NCBI GenBank assembly: GCA_938743325.2
Contig: OW568891.1
Location: 1-64,000, forward strand
Direction of reading: 5' to 3'
From: Pycnococcus provasolii
Taxonomy: Eukaryota > Chlorophyta > Pseudoscourfieldiophyceae > Pseudoscourfieldiales > Pycnococcaceae
Length of the DNA: 64,000 bases
Shown: positions 47,342-56,755 of the stretch, one piece after another
Layout of the letters: each line of letters begins with the position of its first letter
Position numbering within the stretch: the first letter of the stretch is position 1
Notes under the pieces: generated by a model
Databases searched by the model: none
Told to the model about the DNA's origin: nothing
The model's input: only the letters and a program-made list of their open reading frames with translations
Translations under genes and position numbers: made by a program

Positions 47342-50300
47342 ATGGAGTCGCGCATACCCAAACCTACTACCAAAACCAACGCGCTCGCTGTTCTCGACGA
47401 TAACATCGTTCCCGCTTCCAAGGTTCCGTCGAACAAACGCAAAATCAAAGACGCGGCACAGGTGGACATCGGACCGGCGAAGTCTGTCAAGAGGTCCACC
47501 TCGAACGTCTCGTTCACGCCCGCTGCGCCTTCGGGACAAAACAACGGAGGAGGAAACGCCGCGGCGACGGCGGACTCGGGAGCGACGTGGGAAGACCTGT
47601 GCAACGACGGATGGACGCACGACGCGCTCATCGAACACAAACTGCAGGGATTCAAGAAGTTTGACCACAAGGGGAAGTTCGATGCGGCGCTCGCGCACCT
47701 GCGACGCATGCGTGTTGGATACAAACACGCGCTCGAGGAGGAGGCGGTCGCGCGCGCGGACGTTCAAGAAGCGAACGAAAAGGCGGACCACGAACTCGCG
47801 GAGAAGCAAAAGGAGTACGACGAACTCAACGGAAGGCTCAACGATAAGGCGAAGGACTGTGCGACGCTCAAGGAGGAAAAAGCATCGCTGCAGTCGAACG
47901 TCGTCGCGCTCGAGGTGGACAAGGCGGGACTGCAGGAAAGTCTCGCGGAGATGACCGGACAGCGAGACGACGCAAAGAGCGAGGCGGCGGAACTCTCGAA
48001 AGACCTCGCGCGATCCAACGACGACGTCGCGAAATTCAAGGAGGAGTGCGGAAAGCTCAACGAGAAGGTGGAGCAGGCGCAGGTGTACGGGCAGAGCCTG
48101 CAGGAAAGCAACGCGAAGCTCATGAAGGACAACGCGGAGTCCGCCGCGCAGGTTCAGAACATGCTCACGGAAAAGGCGAAGCTTGCCGAGGAACTCGGTG
48201 AGCTCAAGGGGTCGTACACAGCCGTCAGCATGCAGCTCGACAACGCGACGAACAAGACCATTCCAGAACTCGAGGCGAACAAAGCCTCGCTCACCGCGGA
48301 GCTGTCAAACGCGAACGCGTCGAACGCGGAGCTGAGCAGCACCAAGGCGATGCTCACCGCCGAGGTGGCTGGACTGAAGACTGCTCTCGATGACAGCAAC
48401 GACAAGGCGCGACGACTCGACGGAGAGGTGCAGAACCTCGGCGCCGCAAAGGCGCAGCTCGAGGGCGACCTGGCCAGCGCGTGCAAGACGCGTGATGAGA
48501 CGAGCGCAACGCTTGCCACCGTGCGCACGGAACATGCCAACACGTCCGCCGAGCTCGCGCAGACATCTGCGAAGCTCGCTTCGACGAGCGCGGAGCTGGC
48601 GGAGACGACGGCGTCACTCGCGGCGACGTCCGAGAACCTTTCGAACCGCACGGAGGAGTGCGCGACGCTCACGGAAAAGGTGGGCAAGCTTTCGAGCGAG
48701 GTGAGCGAGACCAACGCGCAGCTGACGCAGCTCACTGCCCAGCACGAGACGGTGTGCGCGGAGAAGGAGCAGGTGAGCACGAAGCTCTCCGCCTCGGAGA
48801 CGGAGTGCGCATCGCTTACGACGCAGGTGGAGAAGCTCACGGGAGAGATGAGCGAGACCAACGCGCAGCTGACGCAGCTCACTGCCCAGCACGAGACGGT
48901 GTGCGCGGAGAAGGAGCAGGTGAGCACGAAGCTCTCCGCCGCGGAGACGGAGTGCGCATCGCTTACGACGCAGGTGGAGAAGCTCACGGGAGAGGTGAAC
49001 GATACCACGACGAAGCTGACGGAGCTTTCGGCACAGCATGATGCGGTCTGCTCCGAAAAGCAGGAGGCGTGCACAAAGCTGACCGCCACGGAGGCGGAGC
49101 TCAACTCCACAAAATCGCAGATGGCGCTTGTCGAACGCGAGCGTGCAAGTCTCGAGGAGCGCAGCCGCTCGCTCGATGCGCAGCTCACCGCGAAAGGTCA
49201 GGAGTGCGCGGAACTTTCATCGCGTGCGGAGATTGAGCACGCGGAGGTGGAAAGACTTCGTTCCGCGACGGCGGAGTACGAGCGCATCGCGGCAACGTCG
49301 CAGACGGACGCGAGCAGCCTTCAGGCACGCGCCATGGCGCTCGCTAAGTCGCTTTCTGAGGCGGAAAGGCGTGTGGCCGAGGGCGAGATGATCCGACGAA
49401 GGCTTCACAACACGATCATGGAGCTCAAGGGCAACGTTCGCGTCTTCTGCCGTGCGCGCCCTCTTTCGTCGGATGAGATGGAGACGGACGACGCGGCGAA
49501 TGAAGCGCTACAGATGACGGAGTCTTCCGACGAGCTTGCTCTCATGACTGCCGGAGCGCAGTCGGCGATGGGACGTGGCGCACGTGAGGAGCGTCACCTG
49601 TTCACTTTCGACAAGGTGTTCAGCCCGTCCACGAATCAGTCGGCAATCTTCACGGAGATCAGCCAGCTCGTGCAGAGCGCGCTCGACGGATACAACGTTT
49701 GCATCTTCGCGTACGGGCAGACGGGATCGGGCAAGACGTACACGATGGTTGGCGGTGAGGGTGAGGAGCACCAGGGCATCATCCCTCGCTCGCTCGCGCA
49801 GATCTTTCAGCATGCCAAGAAGCTCGAGCAGGAGATGGGATGGTCGTTCGATATGCAGGCGCAGCTCCTTGAGGTGTACAACGAGGAGGTTCGCGACCTG
49901 CTAGGAGCGAAGAAGGAGACGGTGGCGGCTGACTTTTCCATGACCGCGAATGCAAACGCCGCGGGACCCAGCCTGAGCATCAAGCACGACGCGCAGGGCA
50001 ACACGACGATTGGCGATGCGGCTCTCGTCCCCGTCTCGGACTCGGCGCAGGTGCAAAAGCTGCTCGACCGTGCCAACGCGCGGCGCACGACCGCATCCAC
50101 ATCCATGAATGAGAGATCAAGCCGCAGCCACTGCATCTTCCGCCTGATCATCAAGGGTAAGCAGATGAGTGACGATGGCACGATGGGTGACGGACGCGAG
50201 ATCAAGGGCGTGCTGAACTTGGTTGACCTTGCTGGATCGGAGCGCCTTGCGAAGACGCAGGCGAAGGGTGATCGCCTGAAGGAGGCTCAGCACATCAACA

Positions 50301-50542
50301 AGAGCTTGAGTGCTCTCGGCGACGTTATTTCGTCCATCGCCTCCAAGAAGGCGGGTTCGAAGAAGGCGGATGCTCACGTGCCGTACCGCAACAGCAAGCT
50401 CACGTACCTGCTTCAGCCTTGCTTGAGTGGCGACGCGAAGACGTTGATGTTCGTCAACGTGAGCCCGAGCGCGGCGTCGAGTCACGAGACGCTGTGCTCG
50501 CTTCGATTTGCCAGCAAGGTGAACCAGTGTGAGACACGCTAA
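47342..50542 (+). CDS. Kinesin-14 (C-terminal, minus-end-directed motor)
   Basis: Microtubule motor of the Kar3/Ncd type, acting in spindles and cortical arrays. 1066 residues from the ATG at 47342; the frame runs back to 47312, but that codon is TTG. The N-terminal 100 residues are basic and polar (tail, microtubule/cargo binding). A coiled coil spans about 115-685, with many Lys/Glu/Ala/Leu heptads. The neck and motor start at ELKGNVRVFCRARPLS (about 693), as expected for a C-terminal kinesin. P-loop GQTGSGKTYTM (about 793), switch I NERSSRSHCIF, switch II LVDLAGSERL (about 956). A 49-residue block is tandemly duplicated at 48704-48850 and 48851-48997 with almost identical DNA. Confidence 0.93.
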   Translation: MESRIPKPTTKTNALAVLDDNIVPASKVPSNKRKIKDAAQVDIGPAKSVKRSTSNVSFTPAAPSGQNNGGGNAAATADSGATWEDLCNDGWTHDALIEHKLQGFKKFDHKGKFDAALAHLRRMRVGYKHALEEEAVARADVQEANEKADHELAEKQKEYDELNGRLNDKAKDCATLKEEKASLQSNVVALEVDKAGLQESLAEMTGQRDDAKSEAAELSKDLARSNDDVAKFKEECGKLNEKVEQAQVYGQSLQESNAKLMKDNAESAAQVQNMLTEKAKLAEELGELKGSYTAVSMQLDNATNKTIPELEANKASLTAELSNANASNAELSSTKAMLTAEVAGLKTALDDSNDKARRLDGEVQNLGAAKAQLEGDLASACKTRDETSATLATVRTEHANTSAELAQTSAKLASTSAELAETTASLAATSENLSNRTEECATLTEKVGKLSSEVSETNAQLTQLTAQHETVCAEKEQVSTKLSASETECASLTTQVEKLTGEMSETNAQLTQLTAQHETVCAEKEQVSTKLSAAETECASLTTQVEKLTGEVNDTTTKLTELSAQHDAVCSEKQEACTKLTATEAELNSTKSQMALVERERASLEERSRSLDAQLTAKGQECAELSSRAEIEHAEVERLRSATAEYERIAATSQTDASSLQARAMALAKSLSEAERRVAEGEMIRRRLHNTIMELKGNVRVFCRARPLSSDEMETDDAANEALQMTESSDELALMTAGAQSAMGRGAREERHLFTFDKVFSPSTNQSAIFTEISQLVQSALDGYNVCIFAYGQTGSGKTYTMVGGEGEEHQGIIPRSLAQIFQHAKKLEQEMGWSFDMQAQLLEVYNEEVRDLLGAKKETVAADFSMTANANAAGPSLSIKHDAQGNTTIGDAALVPVSDSAQVQKLLDRANARRTTASTSMNERSSRSHCIFRLIIKGKQMSDDGTMGDGREIKGVLNLVDLAGSERLAKTQAKGDRLKEAQHINKSLSALGDVISSIASKKAGSKKADAHVPYRNSKLTYLLQPCLSGDAKTLMFVNVSPSAASSHETLCSLRFASKVNQCETR
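48704..48997 (+). repeat. 147-bp in-frame tandem duplication in kinesin-14
   Basis: 48704-48850 and 48851-48997 are nearly identical. 147 bp is 49 codons, exactly seven heptads, so the coiled-coil register is preserved. Confidence 0.85.
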
Positions 50543-50731
50543 ACGACGACATTCACGAAAACACAACATACTTTCAAGGGGAAAATCGTGGGGAGCAGCG
50601 AGGTGAGGTTGGTGTTTCATACACAGTGCTTTTAATATCAGCGCTAATTCATGATTTGCATTCTGTTGTTGTCCGCGCATGCAAGCTTTGACGTCATCCT
50701 CTCTTCCGTGATGAATTTGATGTCTATCACG

Positions 50732-51559
50732 CTACGCTATCGTGAGCTCCAGCAGCGTCACGTTTAGGAGACCGTGCCATCTCAACTTCGTCGTCTGGAT
50801 TTCGTTCGCGTATAGTCCTCGTTCTCTCGCGGTTTTCACGAACATGTCCAGGTGCGGGTCACGTCCCCATCCATTAACGGCGAAGCCTCTTCCCGCGAGG
50901 AACGCCGGTAACGTCCGATGCTGGTGCCCGAGTATGACCCTGCAGCGCCCGCCGCCGCCGTCGTCGTCGTTTTCTGATTCCGACGCCTCGCCGCCGTCGC
51001 CGCCGCTGAGCGCGAGCAACGCCTTGACGGCGTCGCACAGCGCCCCGTGCGAGCTGACGCTGTACGTGCAGTCGGACCCGAGTATCACGTCGAACGGCGC
51101 CGCGGCGAGCATCTCCGCCGGCGGCGCCGCGTCGTTCCATCGATACTCGGCGACGTCGATCGTCGTCTTCGCGCCGTCGATCGCCCCGCTCGCGACGTTT
51201 CGCGAGGCGTTGTCCTTCGCGAGCCGCACGAGCGAATCCGAGCCGCCGTCGCTGAGAATCACGCTACGCGCGCCGAGCGCCGCGGCGGCGATCCCGACCG
51301 CGCCGGTGCCGCTCCCGAGCTCGACCACGGACGCGTCGCGGACGACGTCGTCGTTCTCTCGGAGGAATTCGATGAGCACGTCCGACGAGAGCCACACCCT
51401 TCCTCCGGTTCCATACCCTCCGCTCCACCCGGGGGCCTCGAGGGTCAGCCCGAGGTTGTCCGACGCGCGCGCGGCGACCGGAGGGGCGCCACGGCGGCGG
51501 CGGTGTCTCGGGAAAGACACCGCCGGCGCGAGCGCTGCGGCGGCGGACGCCGCGCGCAT
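50732..51559 (-). CDS. Family-16 (METTL21/22/23-type) protein methyltransferase
   Basis: Seven-beta-strand SAM methyltransferase of the group that methylates lysine (or, in METTL23, arginine) in proteins. The frame is open to 51607 with a TTG; the ATG at 51559 gives 275 residues beginning with an Ala/Arg-rich, plastid- or mitochondrion-like leader (MRAASAAAALAPAVSFPRHR). The domain shows the family start GGRVWLSSDVLIEFL (about 48), SAM motif I VVELGSGTGAVGIAAAALGA (about 75), VILSDGGS as motif II, and the D-x-x-Y signature in ILGSDCTYS (about 158). A Gly/Asp/Glu-rich insert follows at about 190-205. The target protein is unknown. Divergent from CotH copy 2, 117 bp between the starts. Confidence 0.8.
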   Translation of the reverse strand: MRAASAAAALAPAVSFPRHRRRRGAPPVAARASDNLGLTLEAPGWSGGYGTGGRVWLSSDVLIEFLRENDDVVRDASVVELGSGTGAVGIAAAALGARSVILSDGGSDSLVRLAKDNASRNVASGAIDGAKTTIDVAEYRWNDAAPPAEMLAAAPFDVILGSDCTYSVSSHGALCDAVKALLALSGGDGGEASESENDDDGGGGRCRVILGHQHRTLPAFLAGRGFAVNGWGRDPHLDMFVKTARERGLYANEIQTTKLRWHGLLNVTLLELTIA

Positions 51560-51676
51560 AGCGAATGGCTCGCGACGTCCGGGAGCGATGAACGGTTCTC
51601 TTTCCAAAGGACGGGTCCCACCTCACTCGTTTTTTAATTTAGATTTTCTCTCCGGTCAATCTTTTTCAATTCACAG

Positions 51677-53518
51677 ATGGTGAGCCATAATCGCGCTCTC
51701 GCGCAGGTGGCGCTGGATGTGCTTCCAGAGTACGGAATCGGCAGCTATGGCGATAACGACATTTGGCTGTCAGGACGCTTGAATGTCACGCACGTGCCAC
51801 CTCCTTTTTCCCGTCGTCTGGCTCACGCGTGCGTTTACACCCTACGATTCCCGTTTGAGGGAAACGCGCGAATACGTACACGAGGGCACTCTTCGCGTCT
51901 GTTCGACAAGAAGAGCTACAAGCTCGAAACGTCCGTGGATGTCGATTTGTTCGTCTGCGACGACGACAAACGCGACGGTCTTGCCACTTCTCCTGTGCAC
52001 AACGAATTTGCACTACACGGACCCTTCAGCGACAAGACACTCATCCGTAACCTCGTGATGATGCAACTCATGGCTGGAATGCAGCGTGGTAGTAGTGATG
52101 ATGACGAGGACGACGGTTCGGAGCGTGCTGCTGCCGCCTTCGTGCCGCGTGCCATTCCCATCGAACTTACGCTGAATGGGGCTTACGAGGGTGTGTACGT
52201 GCTGATGGAGACTGTCACGATCCAGAGACTTCGGCTCACCCTTCGTGACGACGACGAGGATGACAACGACGACGACAAGAATAGGCTGCTTCAGTCGAAA
52301 GGATTCTTCGTCAAAGTCGACCACCCAGACCGCATCTCCACAAGCTTGCGCCCTCATCTGTGGCCATGCACACCAACGGCAATGAATGTTTGGCATCTTG
52401 TGGGCAGCAATGCTACACACAAGAACGACTTCTCGCGGTCAGATCTGCTCAAAGTGGGTGCAGATATTGGGCGTGCTTTGGGACTTCTTTCGCTAGACGA
52501 CAATGACGACAGGTTGGCGCGTTTAATCTTTGACGAGGATCCGTGCGGTAACTGGAAAGACAGCGGTGTGAATTCGCGCCCGTTCAGAACGCCTACACCT
52601 GCTCTCGATCGTGTAGACGTCGCAAGCTGGATTGACCAGTTTCTTGTGCAGGAATTAGGCGCGAACGTTGACGCATACTTCTTCAGCACTTTCATGCATG
52701 CCAATCGGCAAGATGCGCACGGCGGTGGTCGCATCCGCCTTGGGCCTGGCTGGGATTTCAATCTCGCGTTCGGCAATTGCTTTTACCAGGGCACGCATGG
52801 TGGTGGTGACCATCTCCAGTTTGTACACCCAAATGGCGCCCAAATTTCACACATCTCAGACTTCTTTCGCTACTATCTACTTGACGACAGCGACGATAGT
52901 AGTGCCGACACCGCGTCCGTGCAAATCAAAACAAAGTCTGTCGATGATGCCGTGAACCGGGCTTGTGCTTTGGATGGCCTTGACTCGACCCCTCGCCTTG
53001 GATTTCGATGCCATGTGTCGCGGAGGTGGGCACAGCTGCGCAACGGTGGTGCATGGAGTGATGCAGAGGTACGAGACTTGGTGGATGCGTACTCATCAGC
53101 GATGAGCACGATTGACGACAACGCGACGAATACCAGTGCCGCAGATCGGAATTTCGAAAGGTGGGGTGGAATTGACCGATACGTCTGGCCAAATCCTCGC
53201 CAATACAACACGTACGCGGACGCAACGCGTGATCTTGCTGAATGGATCCTTCGGCGACTCAAGTACATGGACAACGCCCTCGTTCCTCTGACACCCAAAG
53301 TGCTGCGCTATCGGGCGAGAGACGGCGGAGACGATGTCATTCGTGTGCGATGTGAAGCACTCGATCCCGACTATTGCGAGCGATGCGACCACCCCATTTG
53401 GCAAGGTGACATTGTGCCAAACAATTACATGCTCGAAGCTACGTTGTGGCAGCTTGGTTTGTGGTCGACAGTGCTATTGATGATTTGTAGCTTTAATGTA
53501 TTGACTCGGCGGATGTAG
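51677..53518 (+). CDS. CotH-kinase family protein, copy 2, with a C-terminal membrane span
   Basis: Second CotH protein in the window (see 13266-15326). 613 residues. CotH features in order: ARIRTRGHSSRLFDKKSYKLE (about 72), NEFALHGPFSDKTLIRNLV, LNGAYEGVYVLMETV, KGFFVKVDHPDR, WIDQFLVQELGANVDAYFFSTFMHAN and the hallmark RLGPGWDFNLAFGNCFYQG (about 356). Acidic Asp/Ser loops interrupt the domain. Unlike copy 1 it has no N-terminal signal, but it ends in a hydrophobic span (LGLWSTVLLMICSFNVL) and a basic RRM tail. The chosen ATG directly follows TTTTTCAATTCACAG, which looks like a splice acceptor. An upstream exon carrying a signal peptide is therefore possible, so the 5' end is uncertain. Confidence 0.85.
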   Translation: MVSHNRALAQVALDVLPEYGIGSYGDNDIWLSGRLNVTHVPPPFSRRLAHACVYTLRFPFEGNARIRTRGHSSRLFDKKSYKLETSVDVDLFVCDDDKRDGLATSPVHNEFALHGPFSDKTLIRNLVMMQLMAGMQRGSSDDDEDDGSERAAAAFVPRAIPIELTLNGAYEGVYVLMETVTIQRLRLTLRDDDEDDNDDDKNRLLQSKGFFVKVDHPDRISTSLRPHLWPCTPTAMNVWHLVGSNATHKNDFSRSDLLKVGADIGRALGLLSLDDNDDRLARLIFDEDPCGNWKDSGVNSRPFRTPTPALDRVDVASWIDQFLVQELGANVDAYFFSTFMHANRQDAHGGGRIRLGPGWDFNLAFGNCFYQGTHGGGDHLQFVHPNGAQISHISDFFRYYLLDDSDDSSADTASVQIKTKSVDDAVNRACALDGLDSTPRLGFRCHVSRRWAQLRNGGAWSDAEVRDLVDAYSSAMSTIDDNATNTSAADRNFERWGGIDRYVWPNPRQYNTYADATRDLAEWILRRLKYMDNALVPLTPKVLRYRARDGGDDVIRVRCEALDPDYCERCDHPIWQGDIVPNNYMLEATLWQLGLWSTVLLMICSFNVLTRRM

Positions 53519-53805
53519 ATAATAATAGGATGTAGTAGTAGTAAGGAAAAAGTAACAACAAAGAAAACCTAAATAAACAAACCGCCAGCTCCTTCCCCCA
53601 CCGCCACCACCACCACTACCGTTTTCCATGCGCCTCGTGCGCGCGCACGGTCCCACGTGCCCTCGCACGGTGCATCCACGTGCCCTCGCACGGTAATTCC
53701 TCGTGCCCTCGCACGGTCCTTCCGCGTGCTCTGCGGGACATCACTCAGATCAGGGGTTACAGAATTTCAGATTTCAGTTGGGGTTTTGGCGATATTGCCC
53801 CAATA
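53519..53805. other. 3' spacer with hairpin tandem repeats
   Basis: Holds a 23-bp tandem repeat, three copies at 53656, 53679 and 53702. Each copy contains CGTGCCCTCGCACGG, a 5-bp stem (CGTGC/GCACG) with a CCTC loop. Partial units precede it. Confidence 0.6.
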
Positions 53806-54150
53806 ATGCCAGACGGCGGCGTGCACCTGACCGCATCCAGACGGCCAACGGAGCACGCAGCGATCGCGCACGAGCGCCAAGCCGCCGCCGCTCGCAAACA
53901 AAACCTCCGATCCGAACGACGCGACGACGATATTCGGCTGCCGAATGATGGCTACTTCTTTGAGTGCTTGAATTCACGAAAGCCGGTGAACAGTTTGTGT
54001 ACGCGGCTCGCGTGCCCGCAACATCAGATCTCATTAAAAAAATGGTACTATGCACGTGCGCTATGCAAGGTTCCCGACGGAACCCCGTGGTGGAGATTTG
54101 AGGAGGTGCGCAAAGGCCTCTACGAGGAGATTATCGCTCGCTCACGATAA
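53806..54150 (+). CDS. Hypothetical 114-aa protein, doubtful
   Basis: ATG at 53806; the frame is open further left through the hairpin repeats but only from a GTG. The N-terminal half is polar with an Ala/Gln/Arg helix. The second half (LPNDGYFFECLNS, CPQHQISLKKWYYARALC, TPWWRFEEVRKGLYEEII) is aromatic-rich and globular in character. No family recognised. It overlaps the 3' regions of two convergent genes and may be a fragment of a repeat-borne gene. Confidence 0.25.
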   Translation: MPDGGVHLTASRRPTEHAAIAHERQAAAARKQNLRSERRDDDIRLPNDGYFFECLNSRKPVNSLCTRLACPQHQISLKKWYYARALCKVPDGTPWWRFEEVRKGLYEEIIARSR

Positions 54151-54296
54151 GACGCAAGCCTTAAGGCGCGAAGAGAAGAAGGAGGATCGCGGAGTTGCCC
54201 TGCAACTCTGGCAAGACAAGAACTACAAGAGGAGGAGGAAGCGAGGCGAAAGGCAGAGGAGGCGGACGAAATTAGTTATGGTGGTATTACTTCATT

Positions 54297-55799
54297 TTAC
54301 ACATTCGACGACATCTTTAGCCGACGACTCAGGTCTGCGCCGTACAAGCGCACACCTAGGGTGGGCGGAGAGAGGGTGCTTGACGACGTAGTTGACGGCG
54401 ACGGCGAGGATGTGGACTTAGCCGCGGCGGCTGCGGCTGCGGCTGCGGCGTGATGCCGTCTTGCGGCACGTGGCAGAGGACGAATGCTCGCCCGTGCCGT
54501 CGTTGGCGACGCAGATGACGGATCTCGCTTTTCCGTCGGCGGGCTTGGCACCTTTTGCGTGGTGGGTGGGACATCTGCCACCGACGCCTTGTTCGGAGAT
54601 GCCGCAGCCTTCTCCTCCGCTTCGTCGTCACCTCCGTCGCTCGTGCTTGGCCTCGTTCCCTCCACCACGTGGCGAAGTCTTCGCACGTGTCCCCGATGCC
54701 CGCGCGCGCTATCACTCGCGTGGCTTGTGAGCATGTCCGCGACGCGCTCCTCGTGCTCCGCGCGCTCCTCCTCCACAGAAACGGCGCGTGCGAGCTCGTC
54801 GCCCCATCTCTGCAGCGCAGCCACGGGTGGCGGCGCGCGCTGCACGTGCATCGTTCGATCCGTCTCGTCCTCGAGGCATATGTGCAGGTAGGCGATGTCG
54901 TCGAGAAGCTGTTCCTTTTCCTCGGCAAGCGCCGCACGCACGCTTTCGAGCGCTTTTTCAGCCGCGGCATCGTGTCGGCTGACGGACACCTGCGGCGCGA
55001 GTTCCGCGGCGCGTGCGCTCGGCGGCCTTGCGGACGACGCGCCGCTTCCGGACCTCGCGCTCTGCGGCCTGCTTGGCGGCGTGCGCAGCGACCCGCGCGT
55101 TGACGGCCTGGACGACGGCGCGCTGTTGTTGTTGCTTCCGCTTCCGTTCGGCGAGCCGGGTGGTATCAGTCCTCCTCCACAACCTCCCGTCGGCGGAACC
55201 GGCTGCGCGAGCACGTACTCGTACAGCTGCTTGGTGTTCGCGTCCGTCTCGACTCCGAGCGCCTGCCTTTCTCTTATTCTGACGAGGTTTGTGGGGTCAT
55301 CGACGTACGTCGTGTCCCCCGCGACTGCTGCGACCGCCTGCGTGGACTTGGCGACGGCGAGATGCAGTCCCTCGAGCAGGGACGTGACGTGCTGCACGGC
55401 CAATCTTCTTGCGGGTTCGTCCGCAAGTTTCTGCCTCGCGACGAGCGCGGCGTTTTGCATCTGCACATCCCCTAAGATTTCCGCGAGCGCATCCGCCTCT
55501 CTCATGAGGTCCTCGTTCTCGTCAACGAGCGCGCGTCCGACGAGTTGCCTGACTTCGTCGACTTCGGACGGAGGCAGCGCGTCTGCTAGTGCCTGGAAGG
55601 TGAGTTGGCGCACGGCACGCAGCGTGTTGGCGTCGGCCGACGCCCAAACATCAGCGGCATCCTCCTCCTCCAAACTCAAACTCGAGCCTGAGTACTCACT
55701 GAGTCCACCACGAATCAGGGAGGCAGATTCCAGGGAGAGCACCTCTGACACAACATGGCCACCACCACCACCAGAGGTACTAGTAGTAGTCATCACCAT
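54297..55799 (-). CDS. CCDC24-like coiled-coil protein
   Basis: 500 residues, starting at the ATG at 55799 (or the one two codons later). An N-terminal helical region (about 60-145) reads LADALPPSEVDEVRQLVGRALVDENEDLMREADALAEIL, split here by natural turns. A second helix has ALESVRAALAEEKEQLLDD followed by IAYLHICLEDE (about 285-310). The order and wording resemble animal CCDC24 ([22 protein letters not shown] in the equivalent place), a little-studied coiled-coil protein linked by distribution to cilia. The middle (200-270) is Ser/Pro/Gly-rich and the C-terminal 120 residues are disordered. The homology is my reading and moderate. No enzymatic motif. Confidence 0.5.
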   Translation of the reverse strand: MVMTTTSTSGGGGGHVVSEVLSLESASLIRGGLSEYSGSSLSLEEEDAADVWASADANTLRAVRQLTFQALADALPPSEVDEVRQLVGRALVDENEDLMREADALAEILGDVQMQNAALVARQKLADEPARRLAVQHVTSLLEGLHLAVAKSTQAVAAVAGDTTYVDDPTNLVRIRERQALGVETDANTKQLYEYVLAQPVPPTGGCGGGLIPPGSPNGSGSNNNSAPSSRPSTRGSLRTPPSRPQSARSGSGASSARPPSARAAELAPQVSVSRHDAAAEKALESVRAALAEEKEQLLDDIAYLHICLEDETDRTMHVQRAPPPVAALQRWGDELARAVSVEEERAEHEERVADMLTSHASDSARGHRGHVRRLRHVVEGTRPSTSDGGDDEAEEKAAASPNKASVADVPPTTQKVPSPPTEKRDPSSASPTTARASIRPLPRAARRHHAAAAAAAAAAKSTSSPSPSTTSSSTLSPPTLGVRLYGADLSRRLKMSSNV

Positions 55800-56189
55800 G
55801 ACGAATAGTGAATCACCTTAGCTAATGTCTTACCCAGTACTGCTATTAAACTAATGAAGAGGCAACTTGCACGAGCTCGTCAAATGTCGTCGTAACGAAG
55901 GGAAATGGAAGGGGTTCCCCCGGGGGAGGGGGAGGGGAACTTCATGCATGGAGGGGAGGGGGAGAACAGGACGCGGCCGGCCTTATTTAGTATAATACAT
56001 AGACTAGTCTATTAGTAAGGGCTTTAAGGCGACTACAATATTGGCCTGGAAAGCAGCCCAATACAATACAATACAATACACGCGGTTAACCCAGTGCAGT
56101 GGCAGTGCTTGTATCATACGGGAAACCAATGCGCAGTCGCAGAGTGCAGTGGGAATTGTTGTTCGGGGTTTCACCTACTTGCCTTTCCC

Positions 56190-56192
56190 TCG

Positions 56193-56230
<38 letters not shown>

Positions 56231-56232
56231 CC
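56190..56232. repeat. TTTC microsatellite
   Basis: About ten tandem TTTC units in the CCDC24/kinase divergent region. Confidence 0.9.
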
Positions 56233-56736
56233 GTCCTCCGCTCACTTTACTGCCGGACTCTTTTGACTTTTGGGGCACGCGTTGGTGCACTTCTTCCCTT
56301 CTTCTGTGTGTCTGTGTGCCGTTTTGGCGTTTATTCGAGGGTTCTTTGGCTTGCACTTGCAGTAAAAAGTTCGCCTTTTTAGTTCGCCTATCAGCGAGGC
56401 CTCATCTCTGCGCGTAACTCTACCCGTCACCCACTCACCCAGTCTTATTCTCATAAGTTTACCATGGCTGCCTGGGGGCTGGGAGGTCGATTTGCGTGCC
56501 TCAAACGCTTATGGTAAAAACCTTTTGGTCGAATGGTCGGACACATACTCATGTGTCATGTGTCATGTGTCATACTCATGTGTCCTTCCTCCTCCTCATG
56601 ATCCATCCAACACCATGACATCATGCAAAAAAAAGACAAGAGCGATCTCGAAGTGAGAAGTGCTTCGGAATCAGGCTTTCGGAATCCTCCGAGAAATCTT
56701 GCGAGAGAGAATGCGAGAAGGAGACTCCAAAAAAAG

Positions 56737-56755
56737 AACCCTAACCCCTAACCCC
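56737..56755 (+). promoter_or_regulatory. Telomere-like box upstream of the ACT-domain kinase
   Basis: AACCCTAACCCCTAACCCC, 319 bp before the kinase ATG. Confidence 0.3.

Noticed and set aside
56041-56417. Two overlapping Leu/Phe/Ser-rich frames
   Set aside because: They translate ATACA and TTTC simple repeats and have no independent support.
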